Positions 52,180 through 64,000 are shown, counted from the first letter of the stretch. The stretch: DNA of 64,000 bases from Symbiodinium natans (GCA_905221605.1 CAJNDS010001046.1:341001-405000), one strand, 5' to 3'. Translations and numbers: made by a program. The notes: generated by a model from the sequence alone, not told the origin.

Positions 52180-55100
52180 GCTTTTCAAGCAGGAGAAAGG
52201 CTCTTTCGTAAGGGGCGGAGGAGCTCTGTCATTCCCTCAACCAGAGGGAGGGGAGCCCTCTCATGACCTATTCAAGAGAGAGGAGATAGAAGAGCTTGCT
52301 CATTGCTCTTTAGGATGCGGAGGAGCTTTTGCACAAGAGGCAAGGAGCTCTTTTACTTCTACAAACGCATAGAAGAGCGTTTAGATGACCTGTTACGAAA
52401 TAGAATAAACGCTGTCTCACGTAAGCGAGAGAGACTGATGAGTTATGCGACGCTCCATTTCAGGGATAGGCCTTCGAAACCTTCAATTAGGGTTGATCTC
52501 TCGCAAAAAGGTAAAAGAGCTATGTCATTTCCTACGAAGCGATAAGCAGCCTAGAGACAATCGGCTTCTCTCATGTTTGCTTCATGGATAGAGAAGCTTT
52601 TCTCAACCAAAACCAAAGAGACGGATCATGTCCCATTGAAAGATAGACGAGTTCTGTCTTTGTACGTTACGAGGGGGGGGAGCTCTTTCACAAGAGGTAG
52701 GTAGAGGACTCTCTCATGTCCGGCAAAGAGATAGAGACGATCTTTCATGACCCGCTACGAGATAGAGAGCCTCTTTCATGTAAAGGGTAAGATATAGAAG
52801 AGCTGTGAGCTCCTTTACCTATCGACGGGAACTCTTATAGCTTTCATGAATGAGTTCTTGCCAGTGAACAAAGGGAGCTCTTTCACAAAGGGTAGATAGA
52901 GACCTCTCTCATTTCCTGTAAAAGAAAGAGGAGGTCTCTCACGACCTGATTATTGCGAGATAGAGAAGCTATGTCATATAAAGATAAGAAATGGTAGAGC
53001 TGAGGACTCCTCTGCCTAGTGACGGGAAATCAGTTAGATAGGACATGAGAGAACTCTCATACATTTCTTATGAATGAGTTCTTCAATCTCTGAATAGAAA
53101 ATGAATGAGCTCCTGTGTCTTCGCATACGAAATGACAGTGTGGAAATGAGCTGTCTCATGACCTGTTAGGAAACAGAGGAGATAAAGAGCTTGCTCATTG
53201 CAAAAGAGGAAGCGGAGGGCTCTTGCAGAAGAGGCAAGGAGCTCCTTCACTTGCTGCAAAGATACAGAGGAGCTTTCAGATGACCTATTCAGAGATAGCG
53301 AAACTCGATCACGTAAACGATAGAGATTGAAAAGTTATGTCATGCCCCATTTCAGGGATAGAGAATGGCCTTCCAGACTTTCATTTCGAATAAAGGAGAG
53401 ATCTGTCACAGAAAGGTAGAAGAGCTATTCATTTCTTATTATATCACGGGTAGACAAGCTTTTTCTCAAATACAAACAAAAAACCTGGCTCATGCACCAT
53501 TGAAAGATAGACGAGTTCTGTCACTCTCGATCACAAGGTGGAGGAGCTCTTTCACGAGGTAGGTAGAGCACTCTCTCTTTTCTTGCAAAGAGATAGAGAA
53601 GATCTGTCATGACTCCATGAACCGTTACGAGATAGAGAAGCCTCTTTCATGTAAAAGATAGGTCATGGTAGAGCTGAGAGCTCCTCTGCCTAGTGATGGC
53701 AAACGAGAAATAGGAACCAAAGGAGATAGAAGAGGTTGCTCATTGCAAAATAGGAAGCGGAGGAGCTATTGCAGAAGAGGCAAGCAGCTCCTTCACTTGC
53801 TGCGCAGACACAAAGGAGCTTTCAGATGACCTGTTCAGAGATAGCGAAACTCTCTCACGTAAACGATAGAGACTGATGAGTTGTGTCCCCATTCAAGGGA
53901 TAGAGAATGGCCTTCCAAACTTTCATTTCGGGTAAAGAAGAGATCTGTCGCAAAAAGGTAGAAGAGCTATGTCATTTCTTATGCATCGATAAACGGCTAC
54001 TCGCATGATTTCTTCATCGATAGAGAAGCAGCTATTTCTGAATAGAAATTCACAATGGAGCTGTCTCATGTCCCAGTGAAAGATAGACGAGTTGTGGCAT
54101 TTGATTTTGAGGTGAAGGAGCTCTTTCACAAGAGGTAGGTAGAGGACTCTCTAATGTTCTGCAAAGAGATAGAGACAATCTTTCTTGACCCGCTACGAGA
54201 TAGAGGAGCCTCTTCCATGTAAAGGGTAGGATGTGGTAGAGCTGTGAGCTCCTCTACCTATCGACGGGAAATTAACAAGAAAGTACATTCGAGAGCTCTT
54301 ACAGCTTCTATGAATGAGTTCTTGTGATTGAACAAAGGGAGCTCTTTCACAAAAGGTAGATAGAGACCTCTCTCATTTCCTGCAAAAGAAAGAGGAGGTC
54401 TCTCATGACCTATTGCGAGATAGAGAAGCTATGTCATATAAAAGATACGAAATGGTAGAGCTGAGCGCTGGTGACGGCAAATGAACTAGGTAGGACATGA
54501 GAGAGCTCTTATACATTGTATGAGAGATTTCTTATATCTATATCTCTTGTGAACGAGTTCTTCAATCTCTGACTAGGAGATGAATGAGCTCCTGTATCTT
54601 CTCATACGAAATGACAGAATGGATATAAATGATGTCCTCTAGCTGTTAACGCAACATGAAAAAACCTCCTCTATCCCCTAAAAGAGAAGGAGAGAGGGAA
54701 GCCCGCTCATGACCTATTAGGAACCAGAGGAGATAAAAGAGCTTGCTCATTGCAAAATAGGAAGCGGAGGGCTCTTGCAGAAGAGGCAAGGAGCTCCTTC
54801 ACTTGCTGCAAAGATACAGAGGAGCTTTCAGATGACCTATTCAGAGATAGCGAAACTCTATCACGTAAACGATAGCGAGTGATGCGTTATGTCATGTCCC
54901 ATTTGATGGACAGAGAATGGCCCAGAGTGGCCTTCAAAACTCTTCATTGATAGAGAAGCTGCGAAGCTATTTCTGAAAATCGACATAGAAGAGAACTCTC
55001 TCATTTCCTGCAGCGTGAAAAAGGAGGTCTCTCATGACCTATTGCGAGATAGAGAAATTTCAGGTAAGAGTTAGGTAATGGTAGAGCTGGGCACGCCTCT

Positions 55101-55500
55101 GCCTCTTGACGAGAAATGAGCTCGTGTATACTTCATGAATGCGTTCTTCTATCTCTCAGATGAAAGAGCTCCTCGATCCTTCTTATAGGGCATGAAAGAA
55201 ATCCTGTGTTCGAAATGAAAAGACCCTTTGATAAGCAAAAGAAAAAGGGAAACGAATCGATGCCTTCTATCTTTTAGTGCAGAGCTTCTCACTTCTAATG
55301 CGACATGATAGAGCTCCTCTATTTTCTTGGAAATGAAACAGCTTGCGTTCTCTCCTGAGTGAAAGATGTCTCTGTCGTGGAAATGAGATCTCCTCTATGT
55401 TTCTAAGAAATGAGATAGCTCACCTCTACCTCGTAATCGGAAATGAGAGAGCCCTTCGCCCCTCTTCAGGCTATGAAACAACTTGTCTATCTCTTACTTC
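52180..55500. repeat. Purine-rich degenerate satellite with higher-order repeats
   Basis: Variants of gagctctttcacaagaggta, agatagagaagctatgtcat and gctcctctgcctagtgacgg recur. One landmark (aggaagcggagggctcttgc and variants) falls near 53207, 53753 and 54758, giving long unequal periods. No gene seen. Confidence 0.85.
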
Positions 55501-55562
55501 AAAGTGTGCTAGAGCTACATGGCTGCACTTGCTGGCGCCGGTGCACACACAGACCAAACCTT

Positions 55563-55720
55563 CACTATTACTGTTACTACTACTAATACTATTACTAGTA
55601 TTATTACTATTCCTATTCCTATTACTATTACTATTACTAGTACTATTATTATTCCTATTACAATTACGGTCAGTATTATTATACTCATAATAATATTAAA
55701 ATATTATTATTATTGCACTA
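55563..55720. repeat. (ACT/ATT)n microsatellite
   Basis: Trinucleotide-rich tract of actattact and attattcct variants. Thr/Ile-rich frames come from it. Confidence 0.9.
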
Positions 55721-55770
55721 CTACTGAAAGAAGAACCAGCCGTGAAATAGACCCTAAAGGTCTCGGCCAC

Positions 55771-55798
55771 ATATATATATATATATAGAAAATATGAA

Positions 55799-55833
<35 letters not shown>

Positions 55834-55845
55834 TTATTTATGTAT
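55771..55845. repeat. (TA)n microsatellite
   Basis: Three TA blocks interrupted by short A-rich spacers. Confidence 0.9.
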
Positions 55846-56196
55846 ACATATTTTTTGAAGTAATATGTGTAAATGTTTGTTTCTTGGGGCCCCCTCCCCC
55901 CAAATCTCTGTCTGCAGTCTTTCGCGGGAGGCTGTGTAGCTATGAGCCGTTCTCACCCTGTCTACCCCAAACCCCGAAACCCCAAACCACCCAACCCCGA
56001 AACCCTCTAAGTCCTTAAAATCCAGAAAATGTCACAATCGTGGGAACCTCAAAAGCTCGGGCCCATATTGAGACGCTTTCTGGAAGAAAAAAAACGCCAT
56101 ACTTAACGACCCCTTTACTCCCCTCAAATCCCTCTCTCAAGCCCATTGCACATCTCGCAATATATGGCCTCTGTATTAAGCAGCATCATCTGCAGC

Positions 56197-56331
56197 CCGG
56201 GCGGCAAGCTCTGCAGCTGTTCCAGCCTGCAGATGTCCCACCAAGTGCTCGAACATTGCTCGAACAGTGCGAGCACACAACTGCCGAGACGTGCAAACTC
56301 GCGAGGCAGAGACATCTCTGGGGGAAGTAAG
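56197..56331 (+). CDS. Candidate exon with consensus GTAAGT donor
   Basis: Acceptor catctgcag and donor gtaagt. It encodes ALQLFQPADVPPSARTLLEQ and a Lys/Arg-containing end (CKLARQRHLWG). The opposite strand is also open and Leu-rich here, so strand choice rests mainly on the donor. Unknown function. Confidence 0.33.
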
Positions 56332-56339
56332 TTGCGCAG

Positions 56340-58560
56340 CGACGGGTGCAGAACCTGTGCCACTTGCACATTTGCACTGCTACCACAGTGAGAAACATTT
56401 TCGAGCGCCGAGCTCCCTCGCAATAGATCGTAGTGTTTTTGCCTTCGCTACATCTGGCTTCATCTGGCTTCATGGCTTCATTGGCGAAACGTATTCCTGC
56501 GAGAAGCGTTTGGAACAAGCAGACACGGATCCGGTCTCCTTCCCCCCAGCCCCCCATGCCAAATTTTGCGACCCCCTCGCCCCCCCCCCGCCCCCCCTCG
56601 GCCTTGTGGGACCCCCAGCTGCATGTGGATGGCGCCTCGCGAATTTGGCTGTTTTGGCCCCCTCCTGGCACCCGACCTGAGACCCTCTCAGACCCCTGGG
56701 ACCCTTTTTTGAGGCCTTTCGCAGAAACCCTGCCGGCCCGGCTGCCGAGGCGGCGCGCGCAAGAGTTTACAATTACCTTTACATCATGGCATAGGGCATA
56801 GGGATCTGGTGCGGATGAGCTATCGGGAACTTGGGGAGGGGGTTTGGGGGCACCTTCACGGGGGACTTGAGGGGTGAGGGTAAAGGGGGTCCGAGTCTGA
56901 TGCCGTGAGATAGGCCCATCAGCTGTCCAGTTGCTTAATTCAACAACGAGGTTTGCTGCATTCAACGAGTTGTCAAAGCTCACAAAACCAAAGATGCTTC
57001 ACCTGACGACGTTGGAGGTTGCTTCAAGGTCTCGTCGCGGTTTGCTTATCGTATACCGGCGCCGCATAGAAGTATTGCAGCTAATTGCAGCCCGTGAATC
57101 TGAGAGGGCTTAGTTTTGCCTCAAGGTGTCGGGGTCAGACCAATAGCCTGACCCGGTGTCAGCAGTGCTCCGTTGTGTTTAGGCATCTTCTGAGATTTTT
57201 GTGCAAGTCAACTTAGTCAACCCAATTGTCCGTTTCTTTGGCAAAAAAAGTCTTGTGTTGGTCAGTCTTGCAGTACCTCACTTGGCTGCACACCTATATG
57301 ACAGGACCCTTCTTCTTCACTCAAATCGCATTGTTTTGTGCCGGGTTGAGTAGCATGTGGGGGATGTCTGATGACGTATGGCTCCTGCGTGAGAATTCTC
57401 GACATGACAGTTGGTTCAGCTGGAACAAAGCGTATGCACTATATCACGATATGAGACAGTGCAAAAATGGAGCTGGCATGCAGCTACGGATGATTCAAAA
57501 AGTTCCTGGTATTGGTCTGCGAGTGATTCCTGCCAACAGACATGGAAAGATTGCACTGTTCGTCGGGGCATGGCTCACAATATGCCTGAAAACCCGGCAT
57601 GGCAAGATTGCGGCAAGGTCTCAAAAAGCTTGCCGCACATGCAAGTCGAGTCAAATTTGCGCAGACAATTGTGGTCCAAGAATTTCTGATTCTTGTTCCG
57701 TCTTTTCCGTTTTGACCGCCGTGCATAAGAGCCGGAGCAGACTGTGTTTCTGCAGTGTGTAAGAAAGAGCCAAGCCGTCACATGTTGCGTGTGCATCTTG
57801 AGACACATCGCTAAATACTCGCCTCAGCTTCCTGCTGAGAAGCGTCTGATCCGCCCCAAGCACCCGCCCCCACTCCCCCCACCCTCCCTGACAGACCCCC
57901 CCCCCGATCGCTTGGAGCAAACCCATGCCGTGGAGGTCGCCTGTCGGCGGCTCCTACACAGGGCGCCTCAAAATGAACGGGATGGGTGCTGTGGAACTTT
58001 GTGTGGGGCCTCTTCTGGGATTCACGGGACCCTCTTTCTGCCTGGGACGCCAGCCTCGAAATGGCAACCTCATTGGACCCTTGTCCATCAGGCCGTCCCG
58101 GCTGCCGCCTCCAATCCGAGGACCCCCCACCCGCCCCCCCCTCTGCGCTTGTTGCGGGATGGGCAGGCATGCCGCCTTCCCCCCCCCCCACCCCCACCAC
58201 CCCTTGCTGCCGCCTCGGTACCCTTGCCGAAGCGGCTCGCGTTAGCGACAAAATTATTTGTCAGCCGGTGCCTACTGCTTGTGTCACACAAAACTTTGTC
58301 GAATTGTCGACTTTTCACAAGAGGATGCCATCAACAGCAATTTGAATTAGATCTGCACATGTCTGTGTCTGTGTCTGTGTCTCTCTCTGTCTCTGTGTGT
58401 GTGTGCGCGCGTTTGTTCTTGTGTGGCGCATTCGTGGGTATGCATGTAACGCTCGGTGCACAGCGAAAAAACGACTGCTAGACGAGCTGGGGCTTCCTGC
58501 CAATCCTCCCTCGTTCTCCGCGCGGCTCACAACAAACCACTTTGAATTGAACTCCCTGAG
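56340..58560. other. No confident gene
   Basis: C-rich tracts at 56578-56600 and 58178-58200, and a GT-rich tract at 58360-58410. A plus-strand frame at 57226-57762 (178 codons from TTG) is not recognisable. Confidence 0.3.
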
Positions 58561-58562
58561 CC

Positions 58563-58701
58563 ATGGCAAAGCACGTCAAAGCACATCTTACAAGAGTGAG
58601 CTACAGTTCTATGGCATTCTATGGCGTCCTGGAATGTGAACTGGTCGTTCATGGCGAAGCTTTGCTGCTTGTTCCTGCACTATTCGATGCTGCTGGTGTC
58701 A
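58563..58701 (+). CDS. Candidate first exon, ATG start and GTAAGT donor
   Basis: The ATG at 58563 sits in a favourable context (gccATGg). The frame runs 46 codons (MAKHVKAHLTRVSYSSMAFY, then LVVHGEALLLVPALFDAAGV) to the donor gtaagt at 58702. Unknown function; the next exon is not identified. Confidence 0.4.
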
Positions 58702-59538
58702 GTAAGTGCAAAAACACAGCCAACAAGTCATCTCCGTGTGAGGTACGGCTTCAGGTAGTCGTTAAAGACGTCGTACTCATACCTTGAAATCCCGGTACTC
58801 ATCAGAGCGTTGTGCTCATAACGCCAAGGCGCCAAGGGTGGCATCCATGTTGGGCGCCGGGCGCGGCAGGCAAGGTGTCTTGGAAGGGCACGAAATGGAT
58901 CTTCGTGAACTCCGGCCTCTGGGACTCAAAACAATCATTTTATGCTTCGAACATCCCCACCCTCTCTGGGTTTAGATACTCTGGGAGAAGAGTTGAGTTT
59001 ATAATCTAACAACCCCACACCGAGGGTGGTGAATAAACAAAACAGAAAAGAAGGAGAACTCATTGGACTCAAATACGACCAAAGTTTGGAAAAGACCAGG
59101 ATCTCGCACTCCCCGAAAGCTGCCTCTTCTTGTGGCCAGCTGGGCCCTAAGAAGTTTTAGAAGGCCCCGACTGCGCAGTTTTGCACTGCATTGGCGCACT
59201 GTACTTACTAGCGGGACAAAACGGCCTGATACCACCCTTTGAAGGAGGACCGAATCGGACCTGCGGTGGGTAAGGCCCCGGTAAGGCCCCGTAAGGCCGG
59301 CCGAGGCGCGGTGCGAAAGCGAAAAGGCCATGGCGTGTTTGTTTAATACTTATTGTTTGACTTAATCTCCAATGTTTTCTCGTTCTTATGCAAACCATTC
59401 AAAAAAAACCTTTCTGAGCACACCGCGTGTTGTCCCAATCAACAAAGACCTGGCAAGTGCAGGCCCTAAATTAGCAGCTGCCGAACATGCAGCACCTGCC
59501 GAACATGCAACGTAGCTCTCTGGCAGATCTCCCCCCAC

Positions 59539-60670
59539 CGACCGTCGAGAAAATCACGTCGCGACGTGAAGGAATGGATGCCAGACGAGACGCCACTGTG
59601 CTCATGTCAACGATGCCAATCTCCGGAGGCACGGGCTCGGCGGCCATCACCTCGAGGGGGCAAAAAGAGGGAAGCTTTCCTTTCCCCCCAAAACAGGAAG
59701 AGCGTCGCAAAAGGCAGCAACGCTCACAAGGCAGCAGCAACAACTAAGAAAAAAAAAAGGATGTGGGTCTCTCTCAGAGAAGGGCACCGGACTGACACAC
59801 GGCAGGCCAATGGCCAATGGGGCCAAGGCACACATCTTACAACAACGCTCTCTCACGTGAGTCTCTACGCGGAGCATAGCACCGAGTCGCAGGAGTCGCA
59901 GGAGTCGCATCCCCCCCCCCCCCCCCCCCCCCCCCCCCCTTCGTCGCCATTCCGCCTGGAACTCGAAGCCGTTGATCTGCAGGTGCTCGTTGACACTCAC
60001 AATGCTCGTTGCCTGTTCTCACTTCTACTGCAAAGCCGCGGCGAGAACAGCTCGGCTCCAAACTGCACGTGAGAAAGCTCTGCTTATAAGTTGGTTTCTG
60101 TCTAAGCACACTAAGCACACTTCTTCTCTCCCCGTCTTCTCTCTCCCGTCTAAACTCACTCCGTCTCCTTGCTGTGTTCCTGGCCTCGCTGGAGTTCAGG
60201 GTCTTGAAGTAAGGGTTGATGTACTCTTGGAACAAAGCCGTCGCGTCCTCGGTCTGGGTTGGTTTTTGAGTATTGCAACCTGACGCTGTTAGGTGTCCTT
60301 CAGGCTAAAAACTCATGCACATGCATGTGCAGTCTCCTGGTCTGTACGGGTCCGCTCGAAGTCCCAGAGGCAAATGAATTGGACCTCCACTCAGACACAT
60401 CTGACACCATGTTCGACCACCGCTTCCTCTGAGAATCGATTCGTCTACAAGTCTACTCTAAGTCTACTCTAAGTCTGCTAAGTCTGCTCGTTCACAGGCG
60501 TTTGCCGCTCCACAGTTGTGCCTCTTTCCATCCTTCTCCCTTCGCTCGCTTCGCTCGCTTCGCTCACTTCCCTCATTTCCCCTCCGCTCACTTCGCTCAC
60601 TTCGTTCACTTGACACCTTCTCGAAGCGTTTCAGAGGAGATCCTTCGATGAAGTAGTCGGTGTTCATGGA
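59539..60670 (-). CDS. Multi-exon gene of unknown function (partial)
   Basis: Minus-strand exons with clear splice sites. 60617-60670 has acceptor ctgcag and GT donor, 18 codons, SMNTDYFIEGSPLKRFEK. 60185-60247 has an AG acceptor and GC donor, 21 codons in phase 0, DATALFQEYINPYFKTLNSS. A third lies near 59942-59995 (NEHLQINGFEFQAEW), with uncertain limits beside a C29 run. 59539-59650 has an AG acceptor and GT donor, 37 codons plus one base, VMAAEPVPPEIGIVDMSTVA and then RDVIFSTV. The first two join without a frame break. Likely cytosolic. I do not recognise the family. Confidence 0.5.
59911..59939. repeat. Homopolymer C29
   Basis: Run of 29 C, adjacent to a probable exon end on the minus strand. 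Confidence 0.9.
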
Positions 60671-60938
60671 CTGCAGTGGAAAGCTTCAGGCCGCCGGGCT
60701 CTTTGCTTAGATTCTTAGATCTGGAAAATGTCAAAAATGTGCAATTGAGACCCCTTCTCGGCGCTTCTCAATCCGGGGGCTGCACTAACACGGCGTCATC
60801 TGGTTCGCATTTCACCTTACGATCAACCAATCGACCAACACCAGAGGAACAGAAACAACATACCACCAGCACCGGATCCTAGTAAGGCGACCGCCACAAC
60901 GAATTCATATCCAGCCGGTCTGAGAAACATCCCCGTCT

Positions 60939-61121
60939 TCACGGGAGTCTGCACAGGGACTCTACCACAAACAATTGTTCCTTGTCACTCTCCTTAACTT
61001 GACAACTGAAACTGAAACCACAAACAGCAAAGACTCCTGGTTGGCTCGCATGGTTCGTAAGACTGGCGACAAGATCTCCAAACGCCTGGGCTACTAGCTG
61101 GCGTTTCCAAGCAAACATCAC
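60939..61121 (-). CDS. Candidate exon or small frame, 60 codons
   Basis: The minus-strand frame starts MMFAWKRQLVAQAFGDLVAS and includes FAVCGFSFSCQVKESDKEQL, ending at a stop. Composition is protein-like. It could be an upstream exon of the gene at 59539-60670. Confidence 0.3.
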   Translation of the reverse strand: MMFAWKRQLVAQAFGDLVASLTNHASQPGVFAVCGFSFSCQVKESDKEQLFVVESLCRLP

Positions 61122-61129
61122 TACACATT

Positions 61130-62070
61130 TCCTCTCAGACTCATTTGTCCGTCACAATCAATCTAATGGTGCTAGAACACGTCATTCTGCCAGTTCTGCG
61201 TCAGGGTGTTACACCCCTTGAGACTCACGCTGGCTCTGGTCGCACGAACTCGGGAAAACGGGCAAAATGTGAACTCGGCGAGCATTCCTTAGTAAAGCTT
61301 CCGCAAGACGAACAGTGAGCAAAGCGCTCGCTGCTCTGCTCGAGCTTTTATCGGCGAGATTCGGAGCTTTGACGTCTCTCGAAGGCACCTGGCAACAAAA
61401 GACTCCTCAGAACATGACATGGACACACACACAGACATGTTCATAAGCCTTTTCGTTTTCGAAGCTGCTCCCCCATCATGTATTTAAAGTCTTGCGCGCC
61501 CTGCTCGCCTCCAGCCTAATGGCACCTGATTTTAAATCTGCTAGCACACAAGCTTAATGGTCATGCACGGTGTGATCCCTGAATATCTCCGAGCCTCTAT
61601 GCAAGGATTCTATCCCACTGCTAGGCATCGTTCACGGTGGGTGCAGGCTTGTGAGCCTTCTGACTTGACACTAAAAAATCTTATCCGCTGTCTCTAAAGA
61701 CTTGAAAAGACCTACTTAAAATTGTGCTGTAAAACCCGCACACCATGCTCAGAGAAGTGGCGCAGGGTGTGGCAAAAAGGGCGAACAAAGTCTGCTTTTC
61801 TGAGTAGATTTGTTTTTGGAAGCCGTCAGACTAAGTCGATCATGTCACCTATTGTGACCTCGAATGAAGGTGTTTCTCCTTCAGCAGAGGGGAGAAGGGA
61901 AAGGAGTTAAGGAAAAAGAGTGACAAGAGAGCGACAGTTTGAAAAGAAAAGTAATGACATGAACATCATCGTGGGATGCACAGCAGTGAGCGGCCTTAAG
62001 ATATGAACACTTCATCTGCAGCACAGCCATGCGCGGCGTGCGCGCCAGGAAATTCTCTGAGACACGTAAC
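61130..62070. other. No gene recognised
   Basis: No open frame with convincing codon use. A short minus-strand exon-like patch is near 62025-62070. Confidence 0.3.
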
Positions 62071-62075
62071 ATAAG

Positions 62076-62339
62076 ATGTGCAATTTGCGAAGAGCAATCT
62101 GGGCATCCCTGCGACCGGCCCTCGTCAATTCCCTCAAACCGAAAGTGCTGAATTTTTTGTTGGACAAAATCATGTTCTTAAAGCCTTGTACGCGGCACCT
62201 GATTGAGCAGCTCGTGGCGTCGCGGCTTGACAACGGCGACCAAAGCAACTACCAAAACCCAAAACCCATCAGAACCGGAATCACCCTATACAATTGGTTT
62301 GGATCCACCCTCTGGCCTCTGAAGCTGCCGATGGAGTAG
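62076..62339 (+). CDS. Hypothetical protein, 87 codons from ATG
   Basis: The plus-strand frame starts MCNLRRAIWASLRPALVNSL, continues with a helical Leu/Lys stretch (KVLNFLLDKIMFLKPCTRHL), and ends at a stop. Codons in the middle favour C and G. The minus strand is open too, so this is tentative. No family recognised. Confidence 0.3.
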   Translation: MCNLRRAIWASLRPALVNSLKPKVLNFLLDKIMFLKPCTRHLIEQLVASRLDNGDQSNYQNPKPIRTGITLYNWFGSTLWPLKLPME

Positions 62340-62728
62340 TTGCCACCTCAGACGCCCTCGCGTTCGAGGCATTCGCTGAGTTCTCTGCCTGCTGGATTGT
62401 GGAAACACCCCATCATACAACCGTCGCAAAGTATGTGCAATGTGGGGATTGTTGCCAACCCCTTCCCCCTTCCACCGTCTTGGTAATACGGGCACGAAAT
62501 TCCAACCTTGTTTTGGGTGGATTTGCTTTGAGATCTCAGGTGGTTTCTTGTCTGTGTCGGGAAATCCAGTCAACGAGGTGTCCGGCTAAATATGCAACTT
62601 GGAGACGAAACGAGCCGGTGGTATGGACAGAGCCCAGGGAAGACTTGGACATCCGCCCCGTTGAGATTCCATCTGGTGCCTTACCACCCTCGGTACAGCT
62701 GGCAAGGTGGTCAGACTCCCCAGGCTAG
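62294..62728 (+). CDS. Hypothetical coding frame, 144 codons
   Basis: The frame overlaps the end of the previous one in another phase. It contains GVVATSDALAFEAFAEFSAC, ARNSNLVLGGFALRS and WRRNEPVVWTEPREDLDIRP. Balanced composition and length suggest real coding sequence, possibly a retroelement fragment. There is no ATG near the start and no diagnostic motif. Confidence 0.33.
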   Translation: MVWIHPLASEAADGVVATSDALAFEAFAEFSACWIVETPHHTTVAKYVQCGDCCQPLPPSTVLVIRARNSNLVLGGFALRSQVVSCLCREIQSTRCPAKYATWRRNEPVVWTEPREDLDIRPVEIPSGALPPSVQLARWSDSPG

Positions 62729-62909
62729 TGTGTCCCACATCAAAAACTACAGCTACAGCATGCCATTTGTCTGAACTCTTACCTATACTACCTCTACTTT
62801 CTGCCTTATTTGCAAGGCCTCGGGACCTTCGGATTTCAGAATGCTGTGGCCGTGCCAAAGGTTCTGGAGATCGTTTCGTCTGTGCTTCTGGAGCAAAAGG
62901 AGACACCTG

Positions 62910-64000
62910 AGTGGGTTGCCAGTTGCAGCGCGCATCTCAATTAGCGGAACTTCTGGGTGAATACCCGGTGCCGGTGAGCTCTGCCCCTGCGGAAAAGTCC
63001 GGGATGCTCTCGACGAGGGAGCCGGAGGATAAACAGTCCCAGAGTCCCAGAGCTCGATCCAAAGGCTTTTTAGCCATGGCTAGTTTTCTGACGACCAGTA
63101 AACGACGGGGCTCGATGCCTGAACCTCATGAACTTTGAAGCCGCGTATCTGCAGGACGCGCGACAACATTGTCACAGCCACGCTGTCAACACACAGGGCG
63201 TGCACCACCCAAGGCCAGCGTGGGTCCGTTCTTCGATGCGATTCTCAACCCTCAAGCCGGCTTCGAGGGCGACCAGACGCTCACAGAAACGAGAGGGACA
63301 AGGCCAGCCCATGGGCGCGTGCTCGCAGACGCTGTGGGTGTGTCCTCCTTCTCAAGTAGATTTGCGGGGAGGCCAGCGCCACGCTCAAAAAACGCACCAG
63401 GACCTACGAAGATGGTAGCGGTGTGCAGCACGGTGCCCGGCTCAAGCTCGCCTGCGCCGGGCCCGGTAATAGTCGGCCCACATCGGCCCACCGATGTCAC
63501 CGACGTCGACGTCACCGACATCACCGACGCATGCCTTGTAACTCGGCAACTCGGCAACTCGGCAACTCGGCAACTCCGACCCCGAACTCCCCGAATCAAA
63601 CCTTGACATGACCGGTGAGATCCGGCGAGGCGACGCGCAGTGCTTACATGTGTTTTTTCGGAGGCGGAGATGGAAAAAGGTGAGAGGAACTGCATAGACT
63701 TGGGCTGTACAGCTGTACAGCGCTTACAACGAATAAAATTAGGACGACGGGCCGGGCCTCCGCCTGGGCACGGAGCCACTTCGCTCTCTGAGCCTGGCTT
63801 AGCAGCTTAGCAGTGGCTTCTAAGCCGAAACTCCAAGACATGTGACTCATGTGACACATGTGACACATAGACATGGACACGTCGTCCTCGCGGTAGTCGT
63901 CCATGCCTGAAACCAGTATTCGAAAGACTGCTGCACTTCAAACTGCATTGCGCAAGCCGAATCTGCACCGTCCGCACCTGCCAAAGTCGTGATTGCGCTG
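62910..64000. other. No confident gene
   Basis: The frame at 63215-63460 (plus strand, FFDAILNPQAGFEGDQTL) is protein-like but has no boundaries. A 10-bp tandem (aactcggcaa) lies at 63540-63577. Confidence 0.25.

Noticed and set aside
55343-55788. Leu-rich or Thr/Ile-rich plus-strand frames resembling membrane proteins
   Set aside because: They are generated by the ACT/ATT microsatellite.
1-64000. Dinoflagellate spliced-leader sequence, tRNA or rRNA genes
   Set aside because: I looked for the spliced-leader core on both strands and saw no match; no cloverleaf or rRNA segment was evident by eye.

Overview
The window is eukaryotic nuclear DNA, most likely from a dinoflagellate and probably a Symbiodiniaceae-like alga. 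This is an inference from gene-family resemblance, not a database match. The supporting signs are: an oversized Ty1/copia LTR retrotransposon whose Gag carries a CCCH finger next to a CCHC knuckle; non-LTR retrotransposon tails of a type I associate with dinoflagellates; small exons with GT-AG and GC-AG introns; degenerate (TTTAGGG)n-type tracts; and a very high load of low-complexity DNA. I found no dinoflagellate spliced leader, no prokaryotic operon and no rRNA or tRNA gene.

The centrepiece is a structurally complete LTR retrotransposon at 18578-30570 (11,993 bp). It has a 5-bp target-site duplication (tgagt), two 231-bp LTRs that differ at one position, a purine tract directly before the 3' LTR, a Gag frame (18934-21489) and a very long Pol frame ending at 29944 that lies +1 relative to Gag. 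Pol runs: zinc knuckle, aspartic protease, a cytosine-methyltransferase-like domain (GGPPC), HHCC and DDE integrase, a 2OG-Fe(II)-dioxygenase-like domain (HxD...H...R), reverse transcriptase (YVDD), RNase H, and a C-terminal module of about 800 residues with several hydrophobic segments. A methylation writer-like domain and an oxidative eraser-like domain in one retroelement polyprotein is the main discovery candidate. A second, heavily decayed copia-like element at about 45.85-48.06 kb carries related methyltransferase-like and 2OG-like domains in a different order. This suggests the pairing recurs.

Layout: 1-9 kb, scattered small exons (a clear multi-exon minus-strand gene at 244-770) plus microsatellites; 9.2-9.7 kb, a minus-strand coding remnant; 9.68-10.09 kb, a long CTCTTT tract; 11.76-13.07 kb, three minisatellite families; 13-16.9 kb, minus-strand exons and a 37-base G run; 17.17-18.57 kb, satellite families that flank the young retroelement and recur in reversed order at 30.58-32.58 kb; 32.77-34.14 kb, two non-LTR retrotransposon fragments; 34-36.85 kb, simple repeats and exon candidates; 36.86-37.81 kb, GTAGGCCTAC-type repeats containing a long near-perfect inverted repeat; 38-42.2 kb, exon candidates and a convincing RING-H2 gene on the minus strand; 45.85-48.06 kb, the decayed element; 48.38-50.99 kb, an AT-rich hairpin satellite; 51.0-52.2 kb, a 485-bp direct duplication with telomere-like tracts; 52.2-55.5 kb, a purine-rich degenerate satellite; 56-64 kb, exon candidates on both strands, including a multi-exon minus-strand gene at 59.5-60.7 kb.

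Most long open frames outside the retroelements are by-products of tandem repeats or of the opposite strand, and are left out.
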